From: Escherichia ruysiae | GTDB lineage: Bacteria; Pseudomonadota; Gammaproteobacteria; Enterobacterales; Enterobacteriaceae | Assembly: GCF_031323975.1 (NCBI RefSeq) | Contig: NZ_JAVIWS010000001.1 | Coordinates: forward strand, 496,001-560,000 | Direction of reading: 5' to 3' | DNA length: 64,000 nt | In this document: positions 38,645-47,668 of the stretch, one piece after another | Layout: each line of letters begins with the position of its first letter | Numbering within the stretch: the first letter of the stretch is position 1 | Notes under the pieces: generated by a model | What the model saw: only the letters and a program-made list of their open reading frames with translations | Databases searched by the model: none | What the model was told of the DNA's origin: nothing | Program-made: the position numbers and the translations under genes

Positions 38645-40570
38645 TCAATTTACCGCAGCCAGAGCGACATTATTCTCACCCGCTTTAAACTGGGCATACT
38701 GTTCTTCAGTACCAAAGAATACTTCTGACTCTGTGCTGTGACCAATGCCCGGCACCTTTTCGTTTCCTGAATATTGCCAAAGTGTCCAGGGATTACGCCC
38801 CTCAAGCTTCACACCAGCTTGTCCCCAATACCCCATCCACACCATATACTGGTCGAACCGACTGTCCATGAAATGGGACAAATTATTATGATTGCCATAA
38901 AATATTGGTATTTTATGGTAATTTTTATATATCAGGGCAGCAAAACGTAAAATATCATTCCGTGCATTCACCATTCCCGATTTTTTAAAACAAGCCAGTT
39001 GGGTTGTATCTTCACCTTCTGGATTCACCAGTAAAATACCGGGAGGCAACATTTTCGGGTCTTCAGGCAGCAGGCTTTTTGCTGTTTCCAGTTGCGCCTC
39101 AGGAGTGCGGCAAAAATCAAATTTAAAATAGCCTCCGCGATCAAATTTTGAATCTGCTAATTGCTTCCAGTGAGCCTTAAACGACGAGTCTGGCCCTCTC
39201 CAGCCAACCACTCTCACGTAGACAAAACGCGCAGGTGATTTCTCCTGAAACAATTTCCAGTCGATTTCGCCATCGTTAGACGAGATATCATGGCCACTGA
39301 TCGGGTAAATATCCGGTGTTTTGAAGATACGGATATCAGGTCGGTTGGGAATTGCACTTACGGGGCCATAAGGAATTTCAATAGGTATTATATCTTTGTT
39401 CTTTGGTTCATCTGGCGCAGTAGGCGGTTCTTTAATAGAATATGCGGTCTTATCAACATTCGTAAATTCATCTGCATTCCCGGCTGATAATTGTGTTTTT
39501 TTATCCAGATGACTGACCGCAGGATCGTTAATAAAGAAGAATCCACCCGGTCCGGCTGGGTTTTCTGTTGCTCCTATCCAGGCATCACTAAGATGTATTC
39601 CTTTCCCTTCCTCGTCCAGTTTTTCATTGATTTTTATATATTGGTCGTTCACATAGATAAACAAACTTAATGTTCGGGTAATGCCCGCGTAGTATTCCTT
39701 TTTACCATCAATTTTTACCATATACGATTTCCCGAAGCGTTCGTCGGCAATGCCATCAGCAACTCCTTTTATAAGGCTATCAAAAAATACACTGCCTTTA
39801 TCTTTTTCCAGGGAATAAACTTCTGTTTTATCATCACCAGCGGCTATCGCATACGCACCTGGTTTACTATACGCGTTTGAATTCCCTGCGCCATCTGTCA
39901 TGCCAAAAAGACCTGAACCAAAACAAGCATTGACTAAAGTCAAAATATGGAAATAACGCTTTGCCAGAATGTTGAGTTGAGCATTCAAAGCTGGCATTTC
40001 ATACATACCTTTTGAACCATCGATATCTGTAGCATTACTCAAAACAAATGCCGGTGCCTTATCAGAATTACCATTTTGAGTGCCAAAACGCCCATGACCT
40101 GAATAAGCAATTAACAAGCGAGCTTTCTTATCAAACATCATCCCTCTGGCAGGGAGATATTCTTTCAGAAAATAATTAATGTTATCCAGTGACGCATCCT
40201 GATCTTTCAGTAAAATAACCTCATCAAACTTTTGCCCATTAATAAGAAAATCAGCCATTCTTTGACCGTCTACTGCAGCTGCTGGAATATCTGCATGTAA
40301 CAGTGGATATTTTTAAATTGAAATAATCAGCCCAATCGCGCGGGTTTTCGCTGCATCCTGATCTGGTATTTTTAACGCATCACTGATTCGGATATCCAGT
40401 TTACCAGGAGCCTCAGGCCCATAATGGATAAAAAAACGACAATACTCATCAGGAACCATTGCACCATTTTTACAAATATCATCTGCACGTGCATCTGATA
40501 TTCCCTGTGATATTCCGGCAACGAATAGCCCCAGAACTGATATACATAAAGTAAGCCATCGTCTGTTCAT
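38645..40570 (-). pseudogene. exported caspase-like (C14) protease fused to a degenerate GH25 domain, broken by one in-frame TAA
   Basis: Read as one frame of 641 codons plus stop with a single TAA at codon 86 (40313-40315). Codons 1-29 encode a signal peptide (cleavage ARA-DD). The frame then enters the first strand of a caspase fold (KTRAIGLIISI), is interrupted, and continues KYPLLHADIPAAAVDGQRMA in the same frame. The catalytic His is in YSGHGR (about 159) and Cys in VNACFGSG (about 216), in caspase order and spacing. A proline-rich linker (about 375-415) leads to a GH25-like domain (about 420-641). Its first Asp is kept (GHDIS), but the usual DxE is NPE (516-518), suggesting loss of wall hydrolysis. 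The piece from ATG 40258 lacks a signal, the first strand and a convincing SD. It follows the GH25 gene by 3 bases. Function unknown. Confidence 0.85.
40313..40315 (-). other. premature TAA in the caspase/GH25 gene
   Basis: Frame check: the next codon begins at 40312 and the downstream ATG at 40258, 54 bases apart, so both parts share one frame. The sequence around it, ISI-stop-KYP, matches the common caspase-like motif I-S-K-Y-P if the stop was TCA (Ser), a single C to A change. A sequencing error is also possible. Confidence 0.85.
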
Positions 40571-40573
40571 AAG

Positions 40574-41560
40574 TTAAAATTCCTGCACGCCCAAAGTGGT
40601 ATAAAATTCAGCAATTGGACCTTTATAAATACTGGCATCAAACTTCTTACTCGATCCTAAATTAAGCTGTGCTGCGTCGGTGAACTGCCAGATCGCCCAT
40701 TTTGTCTGGTTGATTGAACGCGGGGTTTCACTGGCCTGAGCCTGATTAGAGTAATCAGCCAGCCACAGTTTGTGATCTGCAACCTGGGCAAAACTATTTT
40801 CCCCACCAACGGCATCTTTCCACCAGGCTCGCGCAGTGTAGATAACCGGTTTACGCCCTAAATCGGCTTCGACCTGTGCGGTAAACGCCTTGATCATCGT
40901 TATAATTTCAGCAGGTTTACGCTTTTGCCAACGATCCTTACCCGTTGATGAGTCCACATCCCACTCCACATCCACCGCCGGTGGCATATCCGTTGCGCGT
41001 AATCCCCCGTTAGCTTTAATAATTTTAACAAACGTCATCGCCTGCTTACGTCCCCATGTTTCAGCGTCGTCTGCCGGAGTGCCGCTGGAAAGAAAATGAT
41101 ATGCTCCACGGTGTAATTTTACCCCCCGTTCCGTATCCCCGGCCCGTTGCCAGAAACCGGAAAATTCGGGATCGACATAACGCGTTCCTTGACTGGACTT
41201 CATATACAGAAACACAGACTTATTTTTTGCCAACAGTTCGATTGGAAAATTCTTACCGTTATGATGGCTGATATCCACTCCAAATAAAGAACTTGGTCGC
41301 GGTTGATTTAATACCGAGTCATAAGAGACATCAGTCGGAAATTTAAAGTATTTTTTTACTGCGAACGTGTCATATTCCATTTCACGGGAAAGATCTGATC
41401 CCAGGATTTTTACAAATAACTCCTGTCGTGAGAGATCATGAGTTAAGTTTTCCAGTCCCAGTGATGCGGCATTGGGAAGCGGCTCTGCGGCCAGACTAAA
41501 AGAAGAATAATGAGAGAGGAATAGAGAGATAACTAACGGAATAGCAGAGGCTTTTTTCAT
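40574..41560 (-). CDS. exported GH25 muramidase (lysozyme)
   Basis: 328 residues. A signal peptide (about 1-24, ending FSLA-AE) sends it to the periplasm or beyond. An unrecognised N-terminal segment (25-90) precedes the GH25 domain (about 91-325). The domain has its catalytic set: FGVDISHH (Asp96) and PAVDVEWD (Asp197, Glu199, Asp201), plus the terminal WQFTD strand. GH25 enzymes cut the beta-1,4 MurNAc-GlcNAc bond of peptidoglycan. It is the first gene of a two-gene unit; the caspase/GH25 gene starts 3 bases after its stop. It has an AT-rich upstream region of 280 bases. No immunity-like small gene is visible beside it. Not part of K-12 at this locus. Confidence 0.88.
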   Translation of the reverse strand: MKKASAIPLVISLFLSHYSSFSLAAEPLPNAASLGLENLTHDLSRQELFVKILGSDLSREMEYDTFAVKKYFKFPTDVSYDSVLNQPRPSSLFGVDISHHNGKNFPIELLAKNKSVFLYMKSSQGTRYVDPEFSGFWQRAGDTERGVKLHRGAYHFLSSGTPADDAETWGRKQAMTFVKIIKANGGLRATDMPPAVDVEWDVDSSTGKDRWQKRKPAEIITMIKAFTAQVEADLGRKPVIYTARAWWKDAVGGENSFAQVADHKLWLADYSNQAQASETPRSINQTKWAIWQFTDAAQLNLGSSKKFDASIYKGPIAEFYTTLGVQEF

Positions 41561-41800
41561 TTTACCACCCCATTTTTAGCTGTGTGTTTATTTTCAAATG
41601 AAGATGTTTTACAAGTGATGAAATGCATTCACGTTGTAAAAAAAGTAAAGCACAGCTTATATTTGGAGTATGTAATACAGCAGACAAATAAAATTTATGA
41701 TTAGAGTTTGTACTTAATATAAACTGGAAATTTCACAGTCTCATCTTGAGAGCAATCTTTTATAGGGTAAATTTAAAAAAGAGAGAAATTTTATTGGGGT
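41561..41800. other. AT-rich spacer with the likely island promoter
   Basis: About 240 very AT-rich bases between the GH25 gene and the mppA terminator. It must hold the minus-strand promoter of the GH25/caspase pair. No open frame was seen. Such AT richness fits H-NS-type silencing of acquired DNA, which is inference. Confidence 0.4.
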
Positions 41801-41803
41801 TGT

Positions 41804-41836
41804 AAAATCTGGCGCAACTTTTTGCGCCAGATGAGA
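41804..41836 (-). terminator. mppA rho-independent terminator
   Basis: ATCTGGCGCAA (41807-41817) pairs with TTGCGCCAGAT (41822-41832). On the minus strand it is followed by TTTACAA, 10 bases after the mppA stop. Confidence 0.85.
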
Positions 41837-41842
41837 ACATAA

Positions 41843-43456
41843 TCAATGTTTTACAATATACATAGTCCGGCTATAAGCCACATCTTCCGGGTTATTAATG
41901 GGATAACCTTTCAGCCACGGCTTGATTAGCCGTCCATTGGTATATTGATAAATTGGCGCAATCGGTGCTTGCTCTATGAGGATTTTCTCTGCCGTGTTGT
42001 AATCGGCGTTGCGTGCTTTAACGGTGTTTTCAGTCGATGCCTGAGCCAGCACTTTGTCGTATGCCGGATTGTTAAAGCGGGAAATATTTCCTGAGTGTGT
42101 TGACGTTAACAGCGTCAGGAAGGTTGATGGTTCATTATAATCCCCCACCCACGAGGCGCGGATAACATCAAAATTGCCGGTATTACGGCTGTCGATATAG
42201 GTTTTCCATTCCTGATTTTGCAGTTTGACATCTACGCCAAGATTCTTTTTCCACATCGACGCCACAGCGATAGCAATTTTCTGGTGATTTTCCGAAGTGT
42301 TATATAACAGTGTAAGTTTCAACGGTTTCTGTGGACCATACCCGGCGGCGCTCAACAATGTTTTCGCTTGGGCATTCAGTTCTTCCTGACTCATTTGTTC
42401 AAACGGCGAAGGTTCTGGCGTAAATCCGGCAGTAACATCTGGCGTGAAATGCCATGCTGGTTTTTCACCTGTACCAAGCACTTTTTCCGTCATCAGGCGG
42501 CGATCAATCGTCATACTTAATGCCAGACGCACTCGTTGATCTGCCGTCGGCCCTTTTTGCGTGTTAAATGCATAATAATACGTCCCCAACTGTGGCGGCG
42601 TGTAAACCTGCCCTGGAATATCCCTCAACAGTTTCTGGTACATATTTTTCGGGAAGGATTCAGTGATATCAATATCGCCTGCGAGATAACGCTTAGTGGC
42701 TGCGGATTCCTGATTAATTGGCAGGAAGGTCACTTTTTGCAGCACCGTTTTGGCGTTATCCCAATAATGGGTATTCGGCACCACGACCAGTTTTTCATTA
42801 ACTACGCGCTCTTTAAGAACATAAGCGCCATTGCCGATCAGATTTCCGGGTTTCGTCCACTCTTTACTACTTTCTACGTTGGCTTTTTGCACCGGGAAGA
42901 AGGCAAAGTTAGCGGTTAAATTCACAAACCACGGCAATGGTTTATCAAGCTGAATTTTCAAAGTATGGGCATCAACTGCGGTGACGCCAAGCTGGTCAGG
43001 CGTGGCTTTACCATCAATAATCGCTTGTGCGTTGTTGATTCCCGCCAGCGCGGCAAACCATGCAAATGGCGACAATGTTTTGGGATCCACCAGACGTTGC
43101 CAGCTATAGACAAAATCTTGCGCCGTTACCGGTGTGCCATCCGCCCATTTTGCGTTATCGCGCAGGGTAAAAGTCCAGATACGATTGTCATTACTTTTCC
43201 ACTGCGTGGCGACACCAGGCACTATCTCCCCTTTCTCGTTTTGATTCACCAGACCTTCAAACAAATCGCGAATGACCTGAATCTCCGGCAGGCCCACTGC
43301 TTTGGCGGGATCTAACGACGCAGGCTCATCTTTAATGTGGCGCACCAGCTCCTGCTTCTCTGCCAGTACTGTGCCGCTCGGAACTTCTGCAGCATACGAC
43401 AGGGAAATGCTGCTGACCAACAGCGCACAACACGTGACTGAAACAGAGTGCTTCAT
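41843..43456 (-). CDS. mppA: MppA, murein tripeptide-binding protein
   Basis: 537 residues, a periplasmic solute-binding protein of the OppA (SBP_bac_5) family. Signal peptide about 1-22 (ending SLSYA-AE). Family knowledge: MppA binds L-Ala-gamma-D-Glu-meso-DAP released from the wall and delivers it to the OppBCDF permease for recycling. Typical segments: LDPAKAVGLPEIQVIRDLFEG near the N-terminus and WTFTLRDNAKWADGTPVTA. Next to mpaA and ycjG, which degrade the same tripeptide. Confidence 0.96.
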   Translation of the reverse strand: MKHSVSVTCCALLVSSISLSYAAEVPSGTVLAEKQELVRHIKDEPASLDPAKAVGLPEIQVIRDLFEGLVNQNEKGEIVPGVATQWKSNDNRIWTFTLRDNAKWADGTPVTAQDFVYSWQRLVDPKTLSPFAWFAALAGINNAQAIIDGKATPDQLGVTAVDAHTLKIQLDKPLPWFVNLTANFAFFPVQKANVESSKEWTKPGNLIGNGAYVLKERVVNEKLVVVPNTHYWDNAKTVLQKVTFLPINQESAATKRYLAGDIDITESFPKNMYQKLLRDIPGQVYTPPQLGTYYYAFNTQKGPTADQRVRLALSMTIDRRLMTEKVLGTGEKPAWHFTPDVTAGFTPEPSPFEQMSQEELNAQAKTLLSAAGYGPQKPLKLTLLYNTSENHQKIAIAVASMWKKNLGVDVKLQNQEWKTYIDSRNTGNFDVIRASWVGDYNEPSTFLTLLTSTHSGNISRFNNPAYDKVLAQASTENTVKARNADYNTAEKILIEQAPIAPIYQYTNGRLIKPWLKGYPINNPEDVAYSRTMYIVKH

Positions 43457-43638
43457 AAGTTACCCTCAAACCTGCGTTAATAATGATGCGTAATTATTTG
43501 TTTCTCCTTGAAGAAATGCAAATAACTTCCGGCAAAAAAGTGATAAAGGATCGATAACATATCGTTGTCGAAAAGGATTTGATAATCCGCAAAATTTGCA
43601 CAACACTGCCTGTAATACTTCTTATATTCGAGACGATT

Positions 43639-44367
43639 ATGACCGTGACCCGCCCGCGCGCCGAACGGGGCGCTTTTCCGCCAGGAACCGAACATTACGG
43701 ACGTTCATTATTAGGTGCGCCGTTGATCTGGTTTCCGGCTTCTGCCGCCAGCAGCGAAAGTGGTTTAATCCTGGCTGGCACCCACGGCGACGAAAATTCT
43801 TCCGTCGTCACCCTCTCCTGCGCATTACGCACGTTAACACCGTCTCTGCGCCGCCATCATGTCGTCCTCTGTGTGAATCCTGACGGTTGCCAGCTTGGTC
43901 TGCGGGCTAATGCCAATGGTGTGGATCTAAACAGAAACTTTCCGGCGGCGAACTGGAAGGAAGGTGAAACGGTGTACCGCTGGAACAGTGCCGCCGAAGA
44001 GCGCGACGTGGTCTTGCTGACCGGCGATAAACCCGGCTCCGAACCTGAAACTCAGGCTTTGTGCCAGCTCATTCATCGTATCCACCCCGCCTGGATTGTC
44101 TCTTTTCACGATCCGCTGGCTTGTATTGAAGATCCCCGACACAGTGAATTAGGTGAGTGGCTGGCTCAGGCATTTGAATTGCCGCTGGTGACCAGCGTCG
44201 GATACGAAACCCCCGGCTCCTTCGGCAGTTGGTGTGCGGATCTGAACCTGCACTGTATTACCGCCGAGTTTCCGCCCATCTCCTCCGATGAAGCCAGTGA
44301 AAAGTATCTCTTTGCAATGGCGAATTTACTGCGCTGGCATCCTAAAGATGCAATTCGCCGGTCGTAA
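43639..44367 (+). CDS. mpaA: MpaA, murein tripeptide amidase A
   Basis: 242 residues, an M14-type zinc carboxypeptidase without a signal peptide, so cytoplasmic. It cuts the gamma-D-Glu-meso-DAP bond of the murein tripeptide. Zinc ligands: HGDE in LAGTHGDENSS and the His in SFHDPLAC. The catalytic Glu is in TAEFPP. I chose the ATG at 43639 (MTVTRP), giving the K-12 length, over an upstream in-frame ATG at 43579. Its 3' end overlaps convergent ycjG by 26 bases. Confidence 0.95.
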   Translation: MTVTRPRAERGAFPPGTEHYGRSLLGAPLIWFPASAASSESGLILAGTHGDENSSVVTLSCALRTLTPSLRRHHVVLCVNPDGCQLGLRANANGVDLNRNFPAANWKEGETVYRWNSAAEERDVVLLTGDKPGSEPETQALCQLIHRIHPAWIVSFHDPLACIEDPRHSELGEWLAQAFELPLVTSVGYETPGSFGSWCADLNLHCITAEFPPISSDEASEKYLFAMANLLRWHPKDAIRRS

Positions 44368-45307
44368 ACTGTAGCGCCGGCTCCACATCCACCGCCAGCC
44401 AGGTCGGCCCATCAAGATCGGCAAAACTGACCTGCGGCACCAGCGGTAAAGCGGCGCTAATAGCACGAGAGGTACACAACATGCAGCCCAGCATCAGACT
44501 AAAACCTTGTGCACGCGCTTCGGTCGCCAATGCCAGGGCTTCGGTCAGCCCCCCCGTTTTATCGAGTTTGATATTAACCATCTCATAGCGCCCTTTCAGC
44601 GCCTTCAGATTGCTACGGGTATGACAACTTTCATCAGCGCAAATGGGTAACGGATGAATAAAATTCTCCAGCGCCGCATCGTCCTGTGCGGGAAGCGGTT
44701 GTTCCAGCATCGCGATGCCTAAGTCAGCCAGCAACTGACATCGCGCTGCCAATCCTTCTGCGCGCCAGGATTCATTCGCATCAACAATCAACGTCGCATC
44801 GGGTACAGCCGAGCGAATTGCCACCATCCGCTCGCTAATAAGATGGTTATCCAGTTTCACTTTCAGCAATTTCGCCCCTGCTTGCCATAGTGCCGCAGCA
44901 CTGCTGGCCATTTGATCAGGCGTACCGATGACAACCGTCTGTGCAGTGGTAATGGTGTCGGGAAGCGTTATACCGATAAATTCAGCCAGCGTCTGCTGCT
45001 GTTTACGTGCACAGAGATCCCACAATGCACAATCCAGCGCATTACGCGCCGCGCCCGCTGGCAGTATTTTTTGCAGTTCTTCACGTGTCAGCCCTTTTTC
45101 CAGTTGCGGCACAACACTCATAATTTGCGCCATTACTGAAGCGTCACTTTCACCATAGCGCGGATAGGGAGTGCATTCCCCAGCACCTTTAACACCATCT
45201 TCTTCCAGTTCAACAACCACCACGCGCGCTTCACTGCGGCTGCCACGAGCAATTACAAACGGGGTATGTAACGGCCAGGCTTCCTCAAATACCTTTACGG
45301 TTCTCAT
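44342..45307 (-). CDS. ycjG: YcjG, L-Ala-D/L-Glu epimerase
   Basis: 321 residues, enolase superfamily (muconate-lactonizing subgroup). It epimerises L-Ala-D-Glu, the dipeptide released by MpaA, to L-Ala-L-Glu so that ordinary peptidases can use it. Catalytic Lys in KVKLDNH (about 150), metal ligands in VDANES and the ICADES segment, and second base Lys in NIKLDKTGG. Start at 45307 (MRTVKVF) behind AAGGAG. Together with MppA and MpaA it forms a local murein-peptide recycling route. Confidence 0.95.
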   Translation of the reverse strand: MRTVKVFEEAWPLHTPFVIARGSRSEARVVVVELEEDGVKGAGECTPYPRYGESDASVMAQIMSVVPQLEKGLTREELQKILPAGAARNALDCALWDLCARKQQQTLAEFIGITLPDTITTAQTVVIGTPDQMASSAAALWQAGAKLLKVKLDNHLISERMVAIRSAVPDATLIVDANESWRAEGLAARCQLLADLGIAMLEQPLPAQDDAALENFIHPLPICADESCHTRSNLKALKGRYEMVNIKLDKTGGLTEALALATEARAQGFSLMLGCMLCTSRAISAALPLVPQVSFADLDGPTWLAVDVEPALQFTTGELHL

Positions 45308-45425
45308 CTTTACTCCTTGTTGCCGCGATGGACTGCGGATTAAGCGCAAATAGCGATTGCTGTGTTATTGACAGTTAGCATAAACTAGGTATGACGTTAA
45401 CTATATGTAAACAGGAAAGATAATC

Positions 45426-45932
45426 ATGTCACAAATCGTTCATTTCCAGGGCAACCCGGTTACAGTCGCCAATTCCATCCCGCAAGTGGGTAGCAAAGCG
45501 CAGACTTTTACTCTCGTGGCAAAAGATCTGTCTGACGTCACCCTCACGCAGTTTGCAGGTAAACGCAAAGTGCTGAACATTTTCCCAAGTATTGATACCG
45601 GTGTTTGCGCCGCATCAGTACGTAAGTTTAACCAACTGGCGACAGAAATCGACAACACCGTTGTACTGTGTATTTCCGCCGATCTGCCGTTCGCCCAGTC
45701 TCGTTTCTGCGGTGCGGAAGGTCTTAACAACGTCATCACCCTTTCCACTTTCCGTAATAGCGAATTTCTGCAAGCTTACGGCGTTGAGATCGCTGAAGGC
45801 CCACTGAAAGGTCTGGCTGCGCGCGCAGTTGTCGTAATTGATGAAAATGACAATGTGATTTTCAGCCAGCTGGTGAATGAAATCACCACTGAGCCAGATT
45901 ACGAAGCAGCTCTGGCGGTACTGAAAGCGTAA
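45426..45932 (+). CDS. tpx: Tpx, thiol peroxidase
   Basis: 168 residues, an atypical 2-Cys peroxiredoxin that reduces lipid and other hydroperoxides with thioredoxin. The peroxidatic Cys61 (TGVCAAS) and resolving Cys95 (SRFCGAE) are at the standard positions. Found in the periplasm or cytoplasm depending on the report; no signal peptide is visible here. About seven residues differ from K-12 in my memory, which is many for such a conserved enzyme. GGAAAGA precedes the ATG. Confidence 0.97.
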   Translation: MSQIVHFQGNPVTVANSIPQVGSKAQTFTLVAKDLSDVTLTQFAGKRKVLNIFPSIDTGVCAASVRKFNQLATEIDNTVVLCISADLPFAQSRFCGAEGLNNVITLSTFRNSEFLQAYGVEIAEGPLKGLAARAVVVIDENDNVIFSQLVNEITTEPDYEAALAVLKA

Positions 45933-45938
45933 TTTATT

Positions 45939-45970
45939 ATGCCTGATGGTATTGCGCCATCAGGCATTTT
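45939..45970. terminator. bidirectional terminator between tpx and tyrR
   Basis: ATGCCTGATGG (45939-45949) pairs with CCATCAGGCAT (45957-45967), then TTTTA rightward and AATAAATT leftward, between the convergent tpx and tyrR. Confidence 0.75.
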
Positions 45971-45976
45971 ACGTGT

Positions 45977-47518
45977 TTACTCTTCGCTCTTTTTCTGGCT
46001 CAGGCCGTATTCACGCAATTTGTTGGCAATCGCGGTATGTGAAACGCCCAGACGTTTTGCCAGTTTGCGCGTGCTGGGATAATTGCGATAAAGCTGGGTT
46101 AACACCGAACGCTCAAATCGACTGGTGATTTCATCCAGCGAACCTTCCATCGCATCTTCGCCCACGGCAACGGTTGTCGCGTCATAATCTGGCAGCAAAA
46201 TGTCTTGTGGACGCAGTTCGTAGCCGTCCAGTTGGGTGAGTGCGCGATAGACAGCATTTTTCAACTGCCTCACGTTACCCGGCCAGCCATAACGTGTCAG
46301 CACGGTATTCAGATCGGCAGCCAATTTCGGCCGGGGTACTCCCTGCTCGTCAGCAAAGCGGGCGACGAACAATTCGGTTAACGGCATGATATCCTGCGGA
46401 CAGTCTCGCAGCGGTGGCAGATTCAGCGTCAACACATTCAGGCGATAATAGAGATCTTCCCGAAATACGCCTTTTTGCACCAACTCAACCAGATTCTTTT
46501 GCGTCGCGCAAATCACCCGCACATCGACATGCACCTCGTGATCTTCGCCAACCCGACGGAAAGTGCCATCATTAAGGAAACGCAGCAATTTAGCCTGCAT
46601 TCGCGGCGACATCTCACCAATCTCATCCAGCAGCACTGAACCGCCGTTCGCCTGCTCAAAGAACCCTTTCTTCCCTTCCGGGGCATGTCCAAACAGTTCG
46701 CTCTCAACGGCATCTTCCGGTATAGACGCGCAGTTCAGCGCCAGGTAAGGTTTACCGGCGCGAGGGCTGGCCTGATGACAGGCGTAAGCAAAGAGATCTT
46801 TACCAGTACCCGTGTCACCCGTAATCAGCAGTGGCGCGCTTAACATCGCCAGTTTCTGAGCCTGCTCGACAACGTGTTTCATTTTCGGGCTAACGGCGAC
46901 AATCTGACTAAAGGCGCTGACATCCTGCGCAGCCACATTTTGCAACTGACGCCCCATACGAATCGTCGAGCGCAGCATCACTACCGCACCGGTCAGGACG
47001 TGTTGGTCGTGTTCATCCTGCAAATAAACCGGCGTTATCTCCATCAAGAAATTTTGCCCGTTAATCACCACATGTTCGTTATGCGAATCCTGCGGGTCAC
47101 TCTCCAGCCAGCGTAAAAAATTAAATCCGTTAATCAATTGCGCAGCGGTATGATTGCGTAAACGATCAAGTTTTTGACCAAATAGCTGACAGCTCGCCGG
47201 ATTCGCCATATCCACTTTGCTTTTCATATCGACCGAAAGCACGGGTTCAGGCAACGCCTCAAGCAATGCGCTCAACGCCAGATGTTCGCGCTCGGAAGGC
47301 ATCCATGACACAGTGCGCACATCGGTAACACCTGCAATACGGCGAATTTCCGCCATCAGGCTGCTGAAACTGTCAAAATCCAGTTCGGCAAAATTGAGGT
47401 AAATCCGCCCGATTGGGTCAATCTCAATACCGCGTAAATCGATGCCTCTTAGAACCAGTAGATCGAGTAATTCGCGGGTCAGACCGAGTCGGTCTTCACA
47501 AAAGACTTCCAGACGCAT
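45977..47518 (-). CDS. tyrR: TyrR, aromatic amino acid regulator
   Basis: 513 residues. N-terminal ACT domain (about 1-70), PAS domain (about 80-190), AAA+ central domain with Walker A TGDTGTGKDLF (about 230-240) and Walker B LLDEIGEM, and a C-terminal Fis-type HTH (STRKLAKRLGVSHTAIANKL). The GAFTGA loop used to contact sigma-54 is replaced (GHAPEGKKGFFEQ), as expected, since TyrR acts with sigma-70. It represses or activates aroF, tyrB, aroP, mtr, tyrP and others in response to Tyr, Phe or Trp. The start at 47518 (MRLEVF) gives the K-12 length. Confidence 0.97.
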   Translation of the reverse strand: MRLEVFCEDRLGLTRELLDLLVLRGIDLRGIEIDPIGRIYLNFAELDFDSFSSLMAEIRRIAGVTDVRTVSWMPSEREHLALSALLEALPEPVLSVDMKSKVDMANPASCQLFGQKLDRLRNHTAAQLINGFNFLRWLESDPQDSHNEHVVINGQNFLMEITPVYLQDEHDQHVLTGAVVMLRSTIRMGRQLQNVAAQDVSAFSQIVAVSPKMKHVVEQAQKLAMLSAPLLITGDTGTGKDLFAYACHQASPRAGKPYLALNCASIPEDAVESELFGHAPEGKKGFFEQANGGSVLLDEIGEMSPRMQAKLLRFLNDGTFRRVGEDHEVHVDVRVICATQKNLVELVQKGVFREDLYYRLNVLTLNLPPLRDCPQDIMPLTELFVARFADEQGVPRPKLAADLNTVLTRYGWPGNVRQLKNAVYRALTQLDGYELRPQDILLPDYDATTVAVGEDAMEGSLDEITSRFERSVLTQLYRNYPSTRKLAKRLGVSHTAIANKLREYGLSQKKSEE

Positions 47519-47668
47519 GGGAACCTTCACCTGAGAAAAGAACAATTAATATGATGATATGACACTATTCGAGTGGCAGGAAGATTTCTGTCAACAAAGA
47601 TTGACACAACGACGGATAATCGGGCACTTCGGCGTAAAGATATCCGATCAGCACCCGATATTGCGTTA

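Noticed and set aside
38645..40258. Downstream 537-codon piece as an independent caspase gene
   Set aside because: It starts after the first caspase strand, lacks the signal peptide, and has no good ribosome site at ATG 40258.
40313..40315. Selenocysteine or programmed read-through in the caspase gene
   Set aside because: The codon is TAA, not TGA, and no read-through context or SECIS-like hairpin is apparent; nonsense mutation is simpler.
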